From Advenella kashmirensis W13003 (GTDB taxonomy: Bacteria; Pseudomonadota; Gammaproteobacteria; Burkholderiales; Burkholderiaceae_B), in the NCBI RefSeq assembly GCF_000506985.1, contig NZ_KI650979.1, positions 1,054,001 through 1,118,000 on the forward strand: a DNA stretch of 64,000 nucleotides. The letters are read 5' to 3'. Made by a program: the position numbers and the translations under genes. The notes under the pieces are model-generated. The model was not told where the DNA came from. It did not search any database and was given only the letters and a program-made list of their open reading frames with translations. Positions 27,371 through 37,217 of this stretch are shown piece by piece (position 1 is the first letter of the stretch; each line of letters begins with the position of its first letter).

Positions 27371-28960
27371 ATGCCTGAATTAGATTGGTCTTTCCCCTAC
27401 CGTTCCCAGAAGATGCCCGTTTTTGCGCGCAATGTCGTCAGCACATCACAGCCGCTGGCAGCCCAGGCCGGCCTGTCGATGCTGTACCGTGGCGGCAACG
27501 CGGTGGACAGCGCGCTGGCCACGGCCATTGCGCTGACCGTGGTTGAACCGGTCATGAACGGCATTGGGGGAGACTTATTCGTGCAGTTATGGCATGAAGG
27601 TCGTCTATATGGGCTGAGCGCTTGCGGTCGTTCGCCCGAGAAATGGACTTACGACGTATTCAAAGGCAAGGACAGTATGCCCGGCAAAGGCTGGGGTACG
27701 GTCACTGTGCCTACGCAGATCGCAGGCTGGCGAGCGCTGTCGGAAAGATTCGGCAAACTGCCCTTCGAAGATCTTTTTGAGCCTGCCATCCGGTATGCCG
27801 AACAGGGGTTTCTGGTCTCGCCGACCATCTCCCGTATCTGGGCCGCACAAGGTGAAACCTGCAAGGACCAGCCAGGCTTTGCCGAGGCATTTATGCCCAG
27901 CGGGCGTTTTCCGACAGCGGGAGAGCTCTGGCGATTCCCTGAACAGGCAGCGACGCTCAAAGACATTGCCCAAACCCGGGGCGAGAGTTTTTACCGCGGC
28001 GCGCTGGCCGAAAAAATTCTGGCGTTCTCCGACAAATCCGGCGGCTACTTTACCGCCGCCGATCTGGACAGCGCCGCCGCCGAATGGGTCGAACCCATCA
28101 GCGCCCGGTTTCGCGATCTGACCCTGCATGAAATCCCGCCCAACGGCCAGGGGATCGCCGCCCTGATGGGCGTTGGCATACTGGACCAGTTCGATCTGGA
28201 AGCCATGGGCGTGGATAGCCCCGATTTTTATCATGTGGGCATCGAAGCCATGAAACTGGCGTTTGCCGATTTGCATGAGCATATTGCCGACCCGACGCAT
28301 ATGACGATGACGACCGCCGATCTGCTGTCAACTGCCTACCTGCAGGAACGTGCCCGCCAAATCCGCATGGATCAGGCAACGACCCCACAAGCGGGCATGC
28401 CGGCAGCGGGCGGAACCGTCTATCTGACCGCAGCCGATGAAGCGGGCACGATGGTGTCGTTCATTCAGTCCAATTATCACGGCTTCGGTTCGGGCGTGGT
28501 GGTGCCGGGCACCGGCATTGCGCTGCATAATCGCGGTTGCGGATTCAATGTCCGCGAAGGTCACGGCAACTGCGTGGGACCAAAGAAAAAGCCGCTGCAT
28601 ACAATTATTCCGGGTTTTGTGACACGCAAGGGCGAACCCCTGATGTCCTTTGGCGTGATGGGTGGCAGCATGCAGGCTCAGGGTCATGCGCAAATGGTGG
28701 CGCGCCTGGGGGCGTTCGGGCAAAATCCGCAAGCCATGAGCGATGCCCCGCGCTTCCGCGTCGAAAACGGGCCCATTGTGTATCTGGAAGCACATACCCC
28801 GGACGCAGTAGTGCAAAGCCTGAAAGCGCGAGGCCATCGCGTGGAAGTAGCAGCTCCCGACAGCCTGGAATTCGGTTCCGCGCAGCTTATCTATAAAGCC
28901 GAGCACGGCTATTATGCCGCTTCTGATTCCCGGCGCGACGGCCAGGCTGTCGGTTTCTGA
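27371..28960 (+). CDS. Gamma-glutamyltransferase family protein
   Basis: The 529-residue protein has the GGT fold: QPLAAQAGLSMLYRGGNAVDSALA near the N-terminus (in parts), NGIGGDLF, and the self-cleavage region GGTVYLT, with Thr349 at the position of the catalytic threonine of the small subunit. NYHGFGSGVVVPGTGI and SFGVMGGSMQAQGH are small-subunit features. It has no signal peptide, so it is probably cytosolic, unlike classical periplasmic GGT. Members of this branch act on gamma-glutamyl or acyl amides. It is divergent from the aminotransferase and followed by an N-formylglutamate-deformylase-like gene, which suggests glutamyl-amine or amide salvage. The ATG has almost no Shine-Dalgarno. 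Confidence 0.87.
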   Translation: MPELDWSFPYRSQKMPVFARNVVSTSQPLAAQAGLSMLYRGGNAVDSALATAIALTVVEPVMNGIGGDLFVQLWHEGRLYGLSACGRSPEKWTYDVFKGKDSMPGKGWGTVTVPTQIAGWRALSERFGKLPFEDLFEPAIRYAEQGFLVSPTISRIWAAQGETCKDQPGFAEAFMPSGRFPTAGELWRFPEQAATLKDIAQTRGESFYRGALAEKILAFSDKSGGYFTAADLDSAAAEWVEPISARFRDLTLHEIPPNGQGIAALMGVGILDQFDLEAMGVDSPDFYHVGIEAMKLAFADLHEHIADPTHMTMTTADLLSTAYLQERARQIRMDQATTPQAGMPAAGGTVYLTAADEAGTMVSFIQSNYHGFGSGVVVPGTGIALHNRGCGFNVREGHGNCVGPKKKPLHTIIPGFVTRKGEPLMSFGVMGGSMQAQGHAQMVARLGAFGQNPQAMSDAPRFRVENGPIVYLEAHTPDAVVQSLKARGHRVEVAAPDSLEFGSAQLIYKAEHGYYAASDSRRDGQAVGF

Positions 28961-28988
28961 TTAATCTTTGTTTCAGGACGGAGCAACT

Positions 28989-29786
28989 ATGACGGACGAC
29001 ATTTTTTCGCTGCATCGGGGCTCCCTTCCGCTGCTCGTTTCCATTCCCCATATGGGAACGCAGCTGGACCCGCAGATTGCAGAAAATTTCACGCAGGTCG
29101 CCACCTTTGTGGACGATACCGACTGGCATCTGGACCGCTTGTACGCCTTTGCAAAAGAGGCAGGCGCCTCGTTTCTGACGCCTGCATATTCTCGATACAT
29201 CATCGATCTGAACCGACCGCCCGATGACGAAAATCTGTATCCGGGCCAGGATACCACCGGCCTGTGCCCGATTGACACGTTCGATAAAGAACCGCTTTAT
29301 CTGGCGGGTCGCGAACCATCCGAACACGAAAAAGCGCGGCGGCGTGACCTGTTCTGGCAACCCTATCACACTGCGCTGCAGACAGAGCTGCAGCGGCTCA
29401 GGGAAGAACACGGGTACGCCGTGCTTTGGGAAGCGCACTCCATCCGCTCTGAAATCAGCCGGTTCTTTCCCGGCAGGCTGACCGACTTCAATTTCGGCAC
29501 GGCCAATAACAAAAGTGCTCACCCTGAACTGTGCGCAGTGCTGGCAGCTCAAATCGAACAGGACGGCCAGTATACTGCTGCGGCCAATGGGCGCTTCAAG
29601 GGTGGCTATATCACACGTCAATACGGCAATCCCGCAGACCGCATCCACGCTGTACAACTGGAACTGACACAAATCGCCTATATGGAAGAGTCGCGGCCCT
29701 TTGCCTACGACGAGAACAAGGCCGCCCGAGTGCAGCCGTTGCTGCAACAGGCACTGGAGACGACATTGCACTACGCACAAAAATAA
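28989..29786 (+). CDS. N-formylglutamate deformylase (HutG-like)
   Basis: The 265-residue protein starts at 28989 after AGGACGGAG. Family motifs are LVSIPHMGTQL near residue 18, DDTDWHLDRLY, YSRYIIDLNRPP and WEAHSIRSEI, which has the zinc-binding Glu/His. N-formylglutamate amidohydrolase releases glutamate and formate, usually the last step of one histidine-degradation route. No other hut gene is near, so it may instead serve the neighbouring amide/amine pathway. It follows the GGT-like gene by 28 bp and ends at a strong terminator. Confidence 0.88.
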   Translation: MTDDIFSLHRGSLPLLVSIPHMGTQLDPQIAENFTQVATFVDDTDWHLDRLYAFAKEAGASFLTPAYSRYIIDLNRPPDDENLYPGQDTTGLCPIDTFDKEPLYLAGREPSEHEKARRRDLFWQPYHTALQTELQRLREEHGYAVLWEAHSIRSEISRFFPGRLTDFNFGTANNKSAHPELCAVLAAQIEQDGQYTAAANGRFKGGYITRQYGNPADRIHAVQLELTQIAYMEESRPFAYDENKAARVQPLLQQALETTLHYAQK

Positions 29787-29863
29787 CGGTCACCTGCCGG
29801 GCAGCAAACGTTATCGTCCAGTCCGCCAGACAATTTGTCATTTGTGATACGCAATAAATGTAA

Positions 29864-29894
29864 ACAGGCGTCCCGCAGGACGCCCGTTTTTTTT
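29864..29894 (+). terminator. Intrinsic terminator after the hutG-like gene
   Basis: GGCGTCC (29867-29873) and GGACGCC (29878-29884) form the stem with a 4-base loop, followed by CG and eight T residues. It lies 80 bp after the hutG-like stop and just before the convergent tctA end. Confidence 0.82.
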
Positions 29895-29914
29895 ACCGCC
29901 AAGCAAAGAGTTGC

Positions 29915-31456
29915 TTATTCGCCGTCTTCCGCTACCTGTGCCAGCAGTTTCTTGCCCTTGCGGCTGAATTTGCGCATCAACAGCGGCAACAGCACGACCG
30001 CTGCCGAAGCGAGCCATAAGCCAATTGAAATATTGCTTTCAACCAGGATACTCGCATCACCATTGGTGATAGACAAGGCACGGCGCAGGTTCTGCTCCAT
30101 CATATCGCCCAGCACTACACCCAGCACCAGCGGTGCCATGGGGATTTCCATTTTCCGCAGCCAGTAGCCGATGACACCGATAATCACAACCATCATCAGA
30201 TCGAAACTGCCCGCGTTGATCGCATAGACACCGATAAAACTGATGCAAAGCACACCAGGTACCAGGAGCCAGCCCGGAACCGCCAATACTTTGGAGAAGA
30301 CACGGACCATGGGTACGTTCATGATAAACAACATGACGTTGGCGATGAACAGAGAAGCAATCAGCCCCCACACCAGTTCAGGTTTGGAGTCAAACAACAC
30401 CGGACCGGGTGTAATGTTATACAGCGTCAACGCACCCATCATGACCGCAGTCGTGCCCGAGCCGGGTACGCCCAGCGTCAGCATGGGCACGAACGAACCG
30501 ATAGCCGAACCGGTGGCGGCCGCTTCAGGTGCGACCAGACCACGCATATCCCCCTTGCCGAATTTCGCATTGGGATCCTTGTTCTCGATAATGCGCTTTT
30601 CCTGCGAGTAGGCAACGGCCGCAGCCACACTGGCACCCGCGCCAGGCAGCACGCCGACAAAGAACCCGACAAAGGCACTGCGCACCACGCTCCACCAGGT
30701 GAAGGCCAGTTCTTTCAAATTAAACAACTTACGACCGCTGGAATCGACTTCGACATGTTGCCCGCCCATCACTTTTTCAAGCATTTCAAGCAGCTCGGCC
30801 ACAGCGAACAGGGCAATAACCACGACCACAAATTCAATGCCGTCGGCCAGATGCACCGAGTCGAACGTGTAGCGATAAACGCCTGAATTGGCATCGACGC
30901 CGACCACGGAAATGGCCAGCCCGATCATGGCTGCCAGCACACCCTTGACCGGTTTTTTACCCAGCAGGCTGGTCAGACAGCAGAACGAGAACACCATCAG
31001 TACAAAATACTCTGGCGGACCGAAGGCCAGCGCCCAGCTTGCCAGCAACGGGGCCAGCAGCATAATGCCAATCACCGAGACCGTCGCGCCAAAGAATGCA
31101 GACCAGGCCGAGAGGGACAAGGCGACATTGGCCAGGCCCTGGCGTGCCAGCGGGTAGCCGTCAAGCGTGGTCATGATGGCACTGGCTTCGCCGGGCACAT
31201 TCAACAGAATGGACGTAATACGACCGCCATATTCGGCACCCACATACACCGCCGCCAGCAGAATCAATGCTGACTCCGGCGGAAAATTCATGGCGAACGC
31301 CAGCGGAATCAGCATGGCTACACCGTTGATCGGACCCAGGCCGGGCAACACGCCTACCAGCGTACCCAGGAATGCACCCACGGCAGCAATCAGCAGATTG
31401 CTCCATGTCATGGCCACCCCGAAACCGATAGATAAGTGATCGAACAAGCCGCTCAT
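29915..31456 (-). CDS. tctA: Tripartite tricarboxylate transporter large permease TctA
   Basis: The 513-residue membrane protein has about 11-12 helices. GVLPGLGPINGVAMLIPL near residue 35 and YGGRITSILLNVPGEASAIMT are the repeated PGLG/PGEAS-type TctA signatures. The second half repeats GVLPGAGASVAAAVAYSQEKR. TctA is the channel for tricarboxylates such as citrate, driven by an ion gradient and fed by the TctC binding protein. Its ATG overlaps the tctB stop (ATGA, 31453-31456). It is the last gene of tctDE...CBA. Confidence 0.94.
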   Translation of the reverse strand: MSGLFDHLSIGFGVAMTWSNLLIAAVGAFLGTLVGVLPGLGPINGVAMLIPLAFAMNFPPESALILLAAVYVGAEYGGRITSILLNVPGEASAIMTTLDGYPLARQGLANVALSLSAWSAFFGATVSVIGIMLLAPLLASWALAFGPPEYFVLMVFSFCCLTSLLGKKPVKGVLAAMIGLAISVVGVDANSGVYRYTFDSVHLADGIEFVVVVIALFAVAELLEMLEKVMGGQHVEVDSSGRKLFNLKELAFTWWSVVRSAFVGFFVGVLPGAGASVAAAVAYSQEKRIIENKDPNAKFGKGDMRGLVAPEAAATGSAIGSFVPMLTLGVPGSGTTAVMMGALTLYNITPGPVLFDSKPELVWGLIASLFIANVMLFIMNVPMVRVFSKVLAVPGWLLVPGVLCISFIGVYAINAGSFDLMMVVIIGVIGYWLRKMEIPMAPLVLGVVLGDMMEQNLRRALSITNGDASILVESNISIGLWLASAAVVLLPLLMRKFSRKGKKLLAQVAEDGE

Positions 31457-31890
31457 AGCAGGCCCTCCAGAATACCTGTCGGCAGCACGACGTCAAGCGC
31501 ACGGTCAAACAGGAAGAAAAACAGAATACCCATGACCAGACCACCGGTCAGGCATTTGATCCAGGCGCCGCCAAACAGGCGCCCAACCAGCACCGTCATC
31601 AGCGTAGTCGCGATAATGAAACCCAGCCATTGAAACAGGAAAGCATAGCCAAGCGCGACCAGCACCATCAGGAAAATCCGGCCGTTAGCGCCGGGCGGGT
31701 TGGCTTCGGCAGTGAATTCGTTTTTGTAGATAAGCCACAGGCCACACAGGCCAATGACAAGTGCAATCAGCAATGGAAAAGCGCGAGGCCCGACGGGTTC
31801 GTAAGACACCGGTGCGTGCAGATTCCAGCCGAAAACGGTCAGAAATACGGCAGCAGCCAGGGCAACAATTCCCAAGATGCGATCATTCAT
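31453..31890 (-). CDS. tctB: Tripartite tricarboxylate transporter small permease TctB
   Basis: The 145-residue protein has four membrane segments (about 5-22, 38-56, 75-110 as a pair, 120-140) and the VGPRAFPLLIALVIGLCG segment common in TctB. The start at 31890 is chosen because the extension to 31920 is not hydrophobic or family-like. It pairs with TctA in the inner membrane. The 91-bp gap to tctC (31891-31981) shows no strong hairpin. Confidence 0.9.
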   Translation of the reverse strand: MNDRILGIVALAAAVFLTVFGWNLHAPVSYEPVGPRAFPLLIALVIGLCGLWLIYKNEFTAEANPPGANGRIFLMVLVALGYAFLFQWLGFIIATTLMTVLVGRLFGGAWIKCLTGGLVMGILFFFLFDRALDVVLPTGILEGLL

Positions 31891-31981
31891 GATAGAAATT
31901 CCAGACAGAGAGAGAGTCACAGCGCGCCAGCGCGGCCCGTTATCCGCGATAAATCACACAGACAACGGGCAGGGAGCACTG

Positions 31982-32977
31982 TTATTTTTTCATCAGGCCG
32001 AAAGAGTCAGCCAGCTTGCGGTACGCTTCAACGCGTTCCTTGATATAGGTATCCAGCTCGGCGCCGGTTTTGTCAAAGGGGAACAGGCCCTGCTGTTCAC
32101 GCAGTTTGGCGAACTCGGGATCGGCCGTCATTTTCTTGAATGCATCGATCCAGAAGTTGTAATCCTCATCGGATACCTTGGGTCCGACATAGTAGCCACG
32201 GATAATCGGCCATTCAATGTCAAAGCCCTGTTCTTTGGCGGTGGGCACGTCCTTGAACTTGCCTTCCAGGCGTTTGTCGTTGAACACGGCCAGCACTTTG
32301 ATGGGTGCGCCCCCTTCAAGCATGGTGAAGGCCTCGGCCGCATCACCCATATACGCCTGAATATGACCACCACGCAAGGCCGTCACGGCTTCGCCACCCC
32401 CTTCAAATGCGACAAAACGCATTTTCTTGTAGTCGACACCAGCCGCACGCGCCGTCAGCGCCGCTTTCATCCAGTCCTGGCTGCCCACTGTGCCGCCGGC
32501 ACCCAGTACCACTTTGGTCGGGTCGTCCTTGAAGGCCTGCATCAGCGATTTCAGATCCTGATAAGGAGAATCCTTGCGTACAACAGCCACGCCATAATCG
32601 GTACCAACCGCGGCCAGCCAGCGTACGTCGTTTTCGTTGTACTTGCCGAACTTGCCCTGGGCCAGATTCAGCAGCGAACCGCCGGAGAAGGCCACAATAT
32701 TGCCGCCCTCAGAGGGTTTTTGAGCAACCACGTTGTTGTATGCCACCGCGCCAATACCGCCCGGCATGTAGACAATCCGCATGGCGGACTTCAGGGCACC
32801 GCTGTGCTTGAGGCCTTCCTGCGCAAGGCGGCAGGTCAGGTCAAAGCCGCCACCGGGCTGGGCCGGGGCGATACATTCAGGGCGGCGGGGTTCATCGGCA
32901 AAGGCAGTCTGTGCGATCACAAGCTGCGCAGCAATCACGGATGCGCCGAAAACTCGGGACAGAAAAGAAGAACGCAT
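31982..32977 (-). CDS. tctC: Bug/TctC-family tricarboxylate-binding protein
   Basis: The 331-residue protein starts at 32977 (GATGAGA ahead) with a signal peptide ending at about AFA-D; a start four codons earlier is also possible. Unlike typical Bug proteins, the mature start is EPRRPECIAPAQPGGGFDLTCRLAQEGL. This APAQPGGGFDLT form, with a Cys pair, is that of true TctC citrate-binding proteins. It works with TctB and TctA encoded downstream and with the TctDE regulators upstream. Confidence 0.9.
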   Translation of the reverse strand: MRSSFLSRVFGASVIAAQLVIAQTAFADEPRRPECIAPAQPGGGFDLTCRLAQEGLKHSGALKSAMRIVYMPGGIGAVAYNNVVAQKPSEGGNIVAFSGGSLLNLAQGKFGKYNENDVRWLAAVGTDYGVAVVRKDSPYQDLKSLMQAFKDDPTKVVLGAGGTVGSQDWMKAALTARAAGVDYKKMRFVAFEGGGEAVTALRGGHIQAYMGDAAEAFTMLEGGAPIKVLAVFNDKRLEGKFKDVPTAKEQGFDIEWPIIRGYYVGPKVSDEDYNFWIDAFKKMTADPEFAKLREQQGLFPFDKTGAELDTYIKERVEAYRKLADSFGLMKK

Positions 32978-33119
32978 GTTTAGTCTCATCTTTATAATTG
33001 AATGATAGAAAAGTCCGGCCCCGGAACAGCACGAGCCGGAATCCGTGCAAACGGCCTGAACCACGAAACAGCCCGTACATTACAGATTCAACCTTTCGGT
33101 TAGCTTTCAAATTCAGCGT

Positions 33120-34544
33120 TCAACCCGCTTGCGTGCCCAAATTAAGGGTAAACACTAGGCACACGCGCAAACCCCTGAGCTTTTCTGCCGGCCCCAGGAC
33201 CATCTGCGCCTGATGCATTTGCACAATCGTATTGACGATCGCCAGGCCAAGCCCGGCTCCCGGCAAATGCTTGCCGGCCTTGCCGCGACGAAAGCGGATG
33301 CCTGCCTTTTGTTGGTCTTCCTGCGACATGCCGGGCCCACTGTCTTCAATCACCACTTCGACCGTGGTGTCGTTCACACGCCGCAGCTCAATGGCAACGG
33401 CCCCTTCGCGCGGGCAATAGCGAATCGCATTGTCCAGCACATTGCGCAACGCTTCCTGCAGCAACCAGGCCACACCCCGCACGTACAGGACGGTATCGGG
33501 CCGGATCACCTCCAGATCAATACGCCGCTCGCGGATCAGCGGCCATAAATCGCGCACCAGATCATCTACCAATGCCCCCATGTCCACATCGGCACTATCC
33601 CGCCAGACCTGATTATCCAGCGAATCGCGTACGCGGGCCAGCGCCAGCATCTGGCTGGTCATGCGGATCGCCCGGTCTACACCGTCGTTCATGGACTGCA
33701 ACACCTCGCGCACTTCCTGGGGGTCTGATTCGCGCAAGGCGTAATCGATCTGCGTTTTGAGCACAGCCAGCGGTGTTTTCAGCTGATGCGAGGCATCATC
33801 CAGAAACTGACGCTGGCGCTCGGCCTGATCTGTGTAACGCTGCATGTGCGAATTGATGGCGTTGACCAGCGGCTTGACTTCCTTGGGCATGCCTTCGGTG
33901 CTGACGGGTCTCAAATCATTGATGGTGCGCGAGCGCATCTCATGGCGCAGACGCTCCAGCGGTCGCACGGCAAATATAATCCCCACGATCACGATGATCA
34001 TAACCACCATGATCAACAACAAGTCGCGCCCGACCGAACGCCACAACATGCGTTCGATAAAAGACTCACGGTCACCAATACCCTCGGCCACCTGAATGAT
34101 GATGCGCACACTCTTGTCACCATACAGGGGGGGATCGGCTTCGCGGGCCATGACCACAGAACGCACGGGCGCGCCAAGGTAATTGGTGTCGAAGAAATAG
34201 GCCTTGCCGGAAGTCAGCGCCATGTCAGGCATAGGCAGGTCAGCATTGCCGATGACGGACAGTCCGTCTTCGGCGGCGATCTTGAAAAACACATCGGCAT
34301 TGGCGGTGAGCTGATAGAACTCAAGCAATGTATAAGGCTGCTCCAGCGACAGTCCGCCACTTTGCGTCGAAATATTGTGATTAAGCGAATTGAGCGCCCC
34401 CACCAGCGAACGGTCATAGGCCACCGTGATCTGCCTGCGCAAGTCCTTGTTCGAGATGCCCAGCGCGGTCAGCATGGTGAGCAAAAGCGCGGGCACCAGC
34501 AGCCAGAGCAGAATGGATTTGAGACTGCGGGAGAACAGCTTCAT
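33120..34544 (-). CDS. tctE: Sensor histidine kinase TctE
   Basis: The 474-residue protein has TM1 (about 10-27), a periplasmic sensor domain (about 28-160), TM2 (about 172-192), a HAMP linker, the H-box ASHQLKTPLAVLKTQ with His253, the N-box NVLDNAIRYC and G-boxes DSGPGM and GAGLGLAIV. It is expected to sense tricarboxylate in the periplasm and phosphorylate TctD. It overlaps tctD by 4 bp. The 142 bp to tctC would hold the tctCBA promoter; I see no convincing -35/-10 pair there. Confidence 0.92.
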   Translation of the reverse strand: MKLFSRSLKSILLWLLVPALLLTMLTALGISNKDLRRQITVAYDRSLVGALNSLNHNISTQSGGLSLEQPYTLLEFYQLTANADVFFKIAAEDGLSVIGNADLPMPDMALTSGKAYFFDTNYLGAPVRSVVMAREADPPLYGDKSVRIIIQVAEGIGDRESFIERMLWRSVGRDLLLIMVVMIIVIVGIIFAVRPLERLRHEMRSRTINDLRPVSTEGMPKEVKPLVNAINSHMQRYTDQAERQRQFLDDASHQLKTPLAVLKTQIDYALRESDPQEVREVLQSMNDGVDRAIRMTSQMLALARVRDSLDNQVWRDSADVDMGALVDDLVRDLWPLIRERRIDLEVIRPDTVLYVRGVAWLLQEALRNVLDNAIRYCPREGAVAIELRRVNDTTVEVVIEDSGPGMSQEDQQKAGIRFRRGKAGKHLPGAGLGLAIVNTIVQMHQAQMVLGPAEKLRGLRVCLVFTLNLGTQAG

Positions 34545-35221
34545 TCGTGCGCCACCGCGGCCTCAAGACTGTACCCCACGCCACGCACCGTCACGATTTG
34601 TGCGCCGCTGTCCGTCAGTTTTTTGCGCAGGCGATGCACAATGACCTCGATAGCCTCCAGATTGACTTCCTTGTCGTCGGCGACCACCCTGTCCAGAATA
34701 GACTGTTTGCTCACCGGCTCACCGCTGCGCTGCATCAGTACCCGCAGCACCGCAGTTTCCCGTGGCGACAGTGCCAGGGGTTGATCGGCAATAAAGAACT
34801 GTTGCAAGGCGGTATCGAGCGCCAACTGGCCCAGCAGCAGACGCGGCCGGCTTTTGCCACGACTGCGGCGGATCAGCGCCGTCAGGCGCGCCTCCAGCTC
34901 GCCCACCTCAAACGGTTTGGCCAGGAAATCATCGGCGCCCTGATGCAACAGGTCGATCCGCTGGTTCAGCGAGTCACGCGCGGTCAGCACCAGTACCGGC
35001 GTGCGATCATCCCTCGCGCGCATTCGCGCCAGTACGCCCGCCCCATCCAGGCCCGGCAGGCCCAGATCCAGAATGACCGCGTCGTATTCTTCCAGTTCCA
35101 GCCTGCGCACTGCCAGCAGACCGTCATCGGCCCATTCGACGATAAATCCGGCATAGCGCGCCAGGCTCTTGGCAAGCCATTTGGCCAGGGAAGGTTCGTC
35201 TTCGACAAGTAAGATTCTCAT
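34541..35221 (-). CDS. tctD: OmpR-family response regulator TctD
   Basis: The 226-residue protein starts at the ATG at 35221; a TTG at 35230 is in frame. The receiver domain has acidic VEDEP (residues 6-10), phospho-acceptor Asp52 in ILDLGLPG and Lys in FLAKPFEVGEL. The winged-helix domain ends IVHRLRKKL...TVRGVGYSLE. It pairs with TctE and most likely activates tctCBA. The 275-bp spacer to the divergent aldehyde dehydrogenase (35222-35496) carries no obvious repeat. Confidence 0.93.
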   Translation of the reverse strand: MRILLVEDEPSLAKWLAKSLARYAGFIVEWADDGLLAVRRLELEEYDAVILDLGLPGLDGAGVLARMRARDDRTPVLVLTARDSLNQRIDLLHQGADDFLAKPFEVGELEARLTALIRRSRGKSRPRLLLGQLALDTALQQFFIADQPLALSPRETAVLRVLMQRSGEPVSKQSILDRVVADDKEVNLEAIEVIVHRLRKKLTDSGAQIVTVRGVGYSLEAAVAHE

Positions 35222-35496
35222 TATTTGCAATACCCGGGCTGCTCGGGCGGCTCCGGAAACGGGCGGACATCGGGGATGGGCCGATTATGAACCGTCGGAC
35301 CACGAACTGCAACCGCGGCAGTCAGATGATAAATATTTCATTACTCCATGCTGCGCATGCAAAAATGCGCCAGTCCGTTTATCATCATCATAGGCATAAC
35401 AATTCCTAGAAAAACCGCTTTTGTCCGGCGGGTCGCCCGCGACCGGCCGGCGCAATCTTTATATTTATATATTCACAGACACAGAAAGGATAAGCA

Positions 35497-36930
35497 ATGA
35501 GCCAGTATGAAGCACTCAGTCTCTATATTGATGGTGAGTTTCTTTCAGGAGACGGTCGAACCACGCAGGATGTCGTCAACCCCGCCACGGGCGAGGTGCT
35601 GGCGCAACTGCCGCATGCCAGCGAAGCAGACCTGGACCGCGCACTGCAGGCCGCCGAACGCGCCTTCCAGACCTGGAAGCACAGCTCGCCCATGGACCGC
35701 TCGGCGATTCTGCGTAAAGCGGCCGAGCTGGCACGCGAGCGCGCTCAGGAGATTGGCCTGAACCTGACACGCGACCAGGGTAAGCCTCTGGCTGAAGCCG
35801 TCGGTGAGATCGTCAGTTGTGCGGATCATTGCGACTGGCATGCCGAAGAATGCCGCCGCATTTATGGTCGTATCGTGCCACCACGCAACCCCGCAGTACG
35901 CCAGCTTGTCGTGCGCGAACCCATTGGCGTATGCGCTGCCTTCACGCCATGGAACTTCCCTTTCAACCAGGCCATTCGCAAAATCTCCGCCGCCATCGGC
36001 GCAGGCTGCACCATTATCCTGAAAGGGCCGGAAGATGCGCCCAGCGCCGTCATGGCCATCGCCCGCATTTTCCAGGATGCCGGTCTGCCCAAGGGGATTC
36101 TGAATATTGTCTGGGGTGATCCACCGAAAGTATCCGATTACCTGATCCGCTCGCCAATCGTGCGTAAAGTATCATTCACGGGTTCCGTTCCGGTGGGCAA
36201 ACAACTGGCCGCGCTGGCCGGCGCTCACATGAAACGCATCACAATGGAACTGGGGGGACACTCTCCGGTGCTGGTATTCGATGATGCGGATATTCCAAAA
36301 GCAGCCAAAATGCTGGCCAAGTTCAAGATCCGCAATGCCGGTCAGGTATGTATTTCCCCGACCCGCTTCTACGTGCAGGAAAAGGCCTATGACCAGTTCC
36401 TGTCGGTCTTTGTCGACACGCTCAAAGGCATCAAGGTCGGCGACGGCACGGCCAAGGACACTGAAATGGGCCCGCTGGCGCATGAGCGCCGCGTAGGTGC
36501 GATTGCCTCTTTTGTGGAAGACGCCCGTAAAGGCGGTGCCACCATTGAGCTGGGCGGCGATCCGCTGGGCGGCGAGGGCTATTTCTTCCCTCCCACTGTG
36601 GTCACCAATATCAGCGACGAGTCCCGCCTGATGACTGAAGAGCCGTTTGGTCCGATTGCACCGGTCGTGCGTTTCTCCGATACAGACGAAGTCATCAAAC
36701 GCGCCAACAGCCTGCCCTTCGGACTGTCGTCTTACGTGTTCACCACCTCGCTGCAGACCGCGCACAAGGCGTCCAATGAAATAGAGGCCGGCATGGTCAA
36801 CATCAATCACTTTGGCGTGGCTTTGCCTGAAACACCGTTTGGTGGCGTCAAGGACAGTGGTATCGGCAGTGAAGGCGGCACCGAAACCTTTGACGGTTAT
36901 CTGGTCACCAAATTCATTACCCAGATCTGA
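35497..36930 (+). CDS. NAD(P)-dependent aldehyde dehydrogenase, succinate-semialdehyde type
   Basis: The 477-residue protein starts after AAAGGATAAGCA. The nucleotide-binding region is in [18 protein letters not shown] and [11 protein letters not shown]. General base Glu251 is in MELGGHSP and catalytic Cys285 in [12 protein letters not shown]. The GabD-like pattern suggests oxidation of succinate semialdehyde or a similar omega-aldehyde. It could finish breakdown of the amines handled by the aminotransferase at 25777, although it is 8 kb away. The conserved [10 protein letters not shown] and [10 protein letters not shown] segments are present. A strong terminator follows. Confidence 0.9.
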   Translation: MSQYEALSLYIDGEFLSGDGRTTQDVVNPATGEVLAQLPHASEADLDRALQAAERAFQTWKHSSPMDRSAILRKAAELARERAQEIGLNLTRDQGKPLAEAVGEIVSCADHCDWHAEECRRIYGRIVPPRNPAVRQLVVREPIGVCAAFTPWNFPFNQAIRKISAAIGAGCTIILKGPEDAPSAVMAIARIFQDAGLPKGILNIVWGDPPKVSDYLIRSPIVRKVSFTGSVPVGKQLAALAGAHMKRITMELGGHSPVLVFDDADIPKAAKMLAKFKIRNAGQVCISPTRFYVQEKAYDQFLSVFVDTLKGIKVGDGTAKDTEMGPLAHERRVGAIASFVEDARKGGATIELGGDPLGGEGYFFPPTVVTNISDESRLMTEEPFGPIAPVVRFSDTDEVIKRANSLPFGLSSYVFTTSLQTAHKASNEIEAGMVNINHFGVALPETPFGGVKDSGIGSEGGTETFDGYLVTKFITQI

Positions 36931-36977
36931 TGCGCGATGACGTAACGTTATCCGTTTCGTCATAAAACGCCAGTGCA

Positions 36978-37014
36978 CAAACCGGTATCGCCGCAAGGGA
37001 TGCCGGTTTTTTTT
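36978..37014 (+). terminator. Intrinsic terminator after the aldehyde dehydrogenase
   Basis: ACCGGTATC (36981-36989) pairs with GATGCCGGT (36999-37007, one G-T wobble), followed by a run of eight T residues. The flanking GCACAAA and TTTTGTGC can extend the stem. The rest of the 287-bp spacer shows only the ribosome site AAGGGAG of the next gene. Confidence 0.8.
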
Positions 37015-37217
37015 GTGCGTATTCAGACGGTGTCGGGATCGCATTAAGGACAGAATGTCCCCGCTGACGAGTTGGTTATTTGCGAGCCAGCGGTGCTAGA
37101 ATGCAAGAATCGGAATTGACGCACTGCGGGCGAGCCTGCTGCTTTGTTTTTCAGGACGCGTTACACGCCCGTTTGGTATTGTTATGACAACTGTGTTCAC
37201 AACCAAGGGAGCAGATC

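Noticed and set aside
31877-32983. Plus-strand open frame of 368 codons
   Set aside because: It is antisense to tctC; no ribosome site or family pattern.
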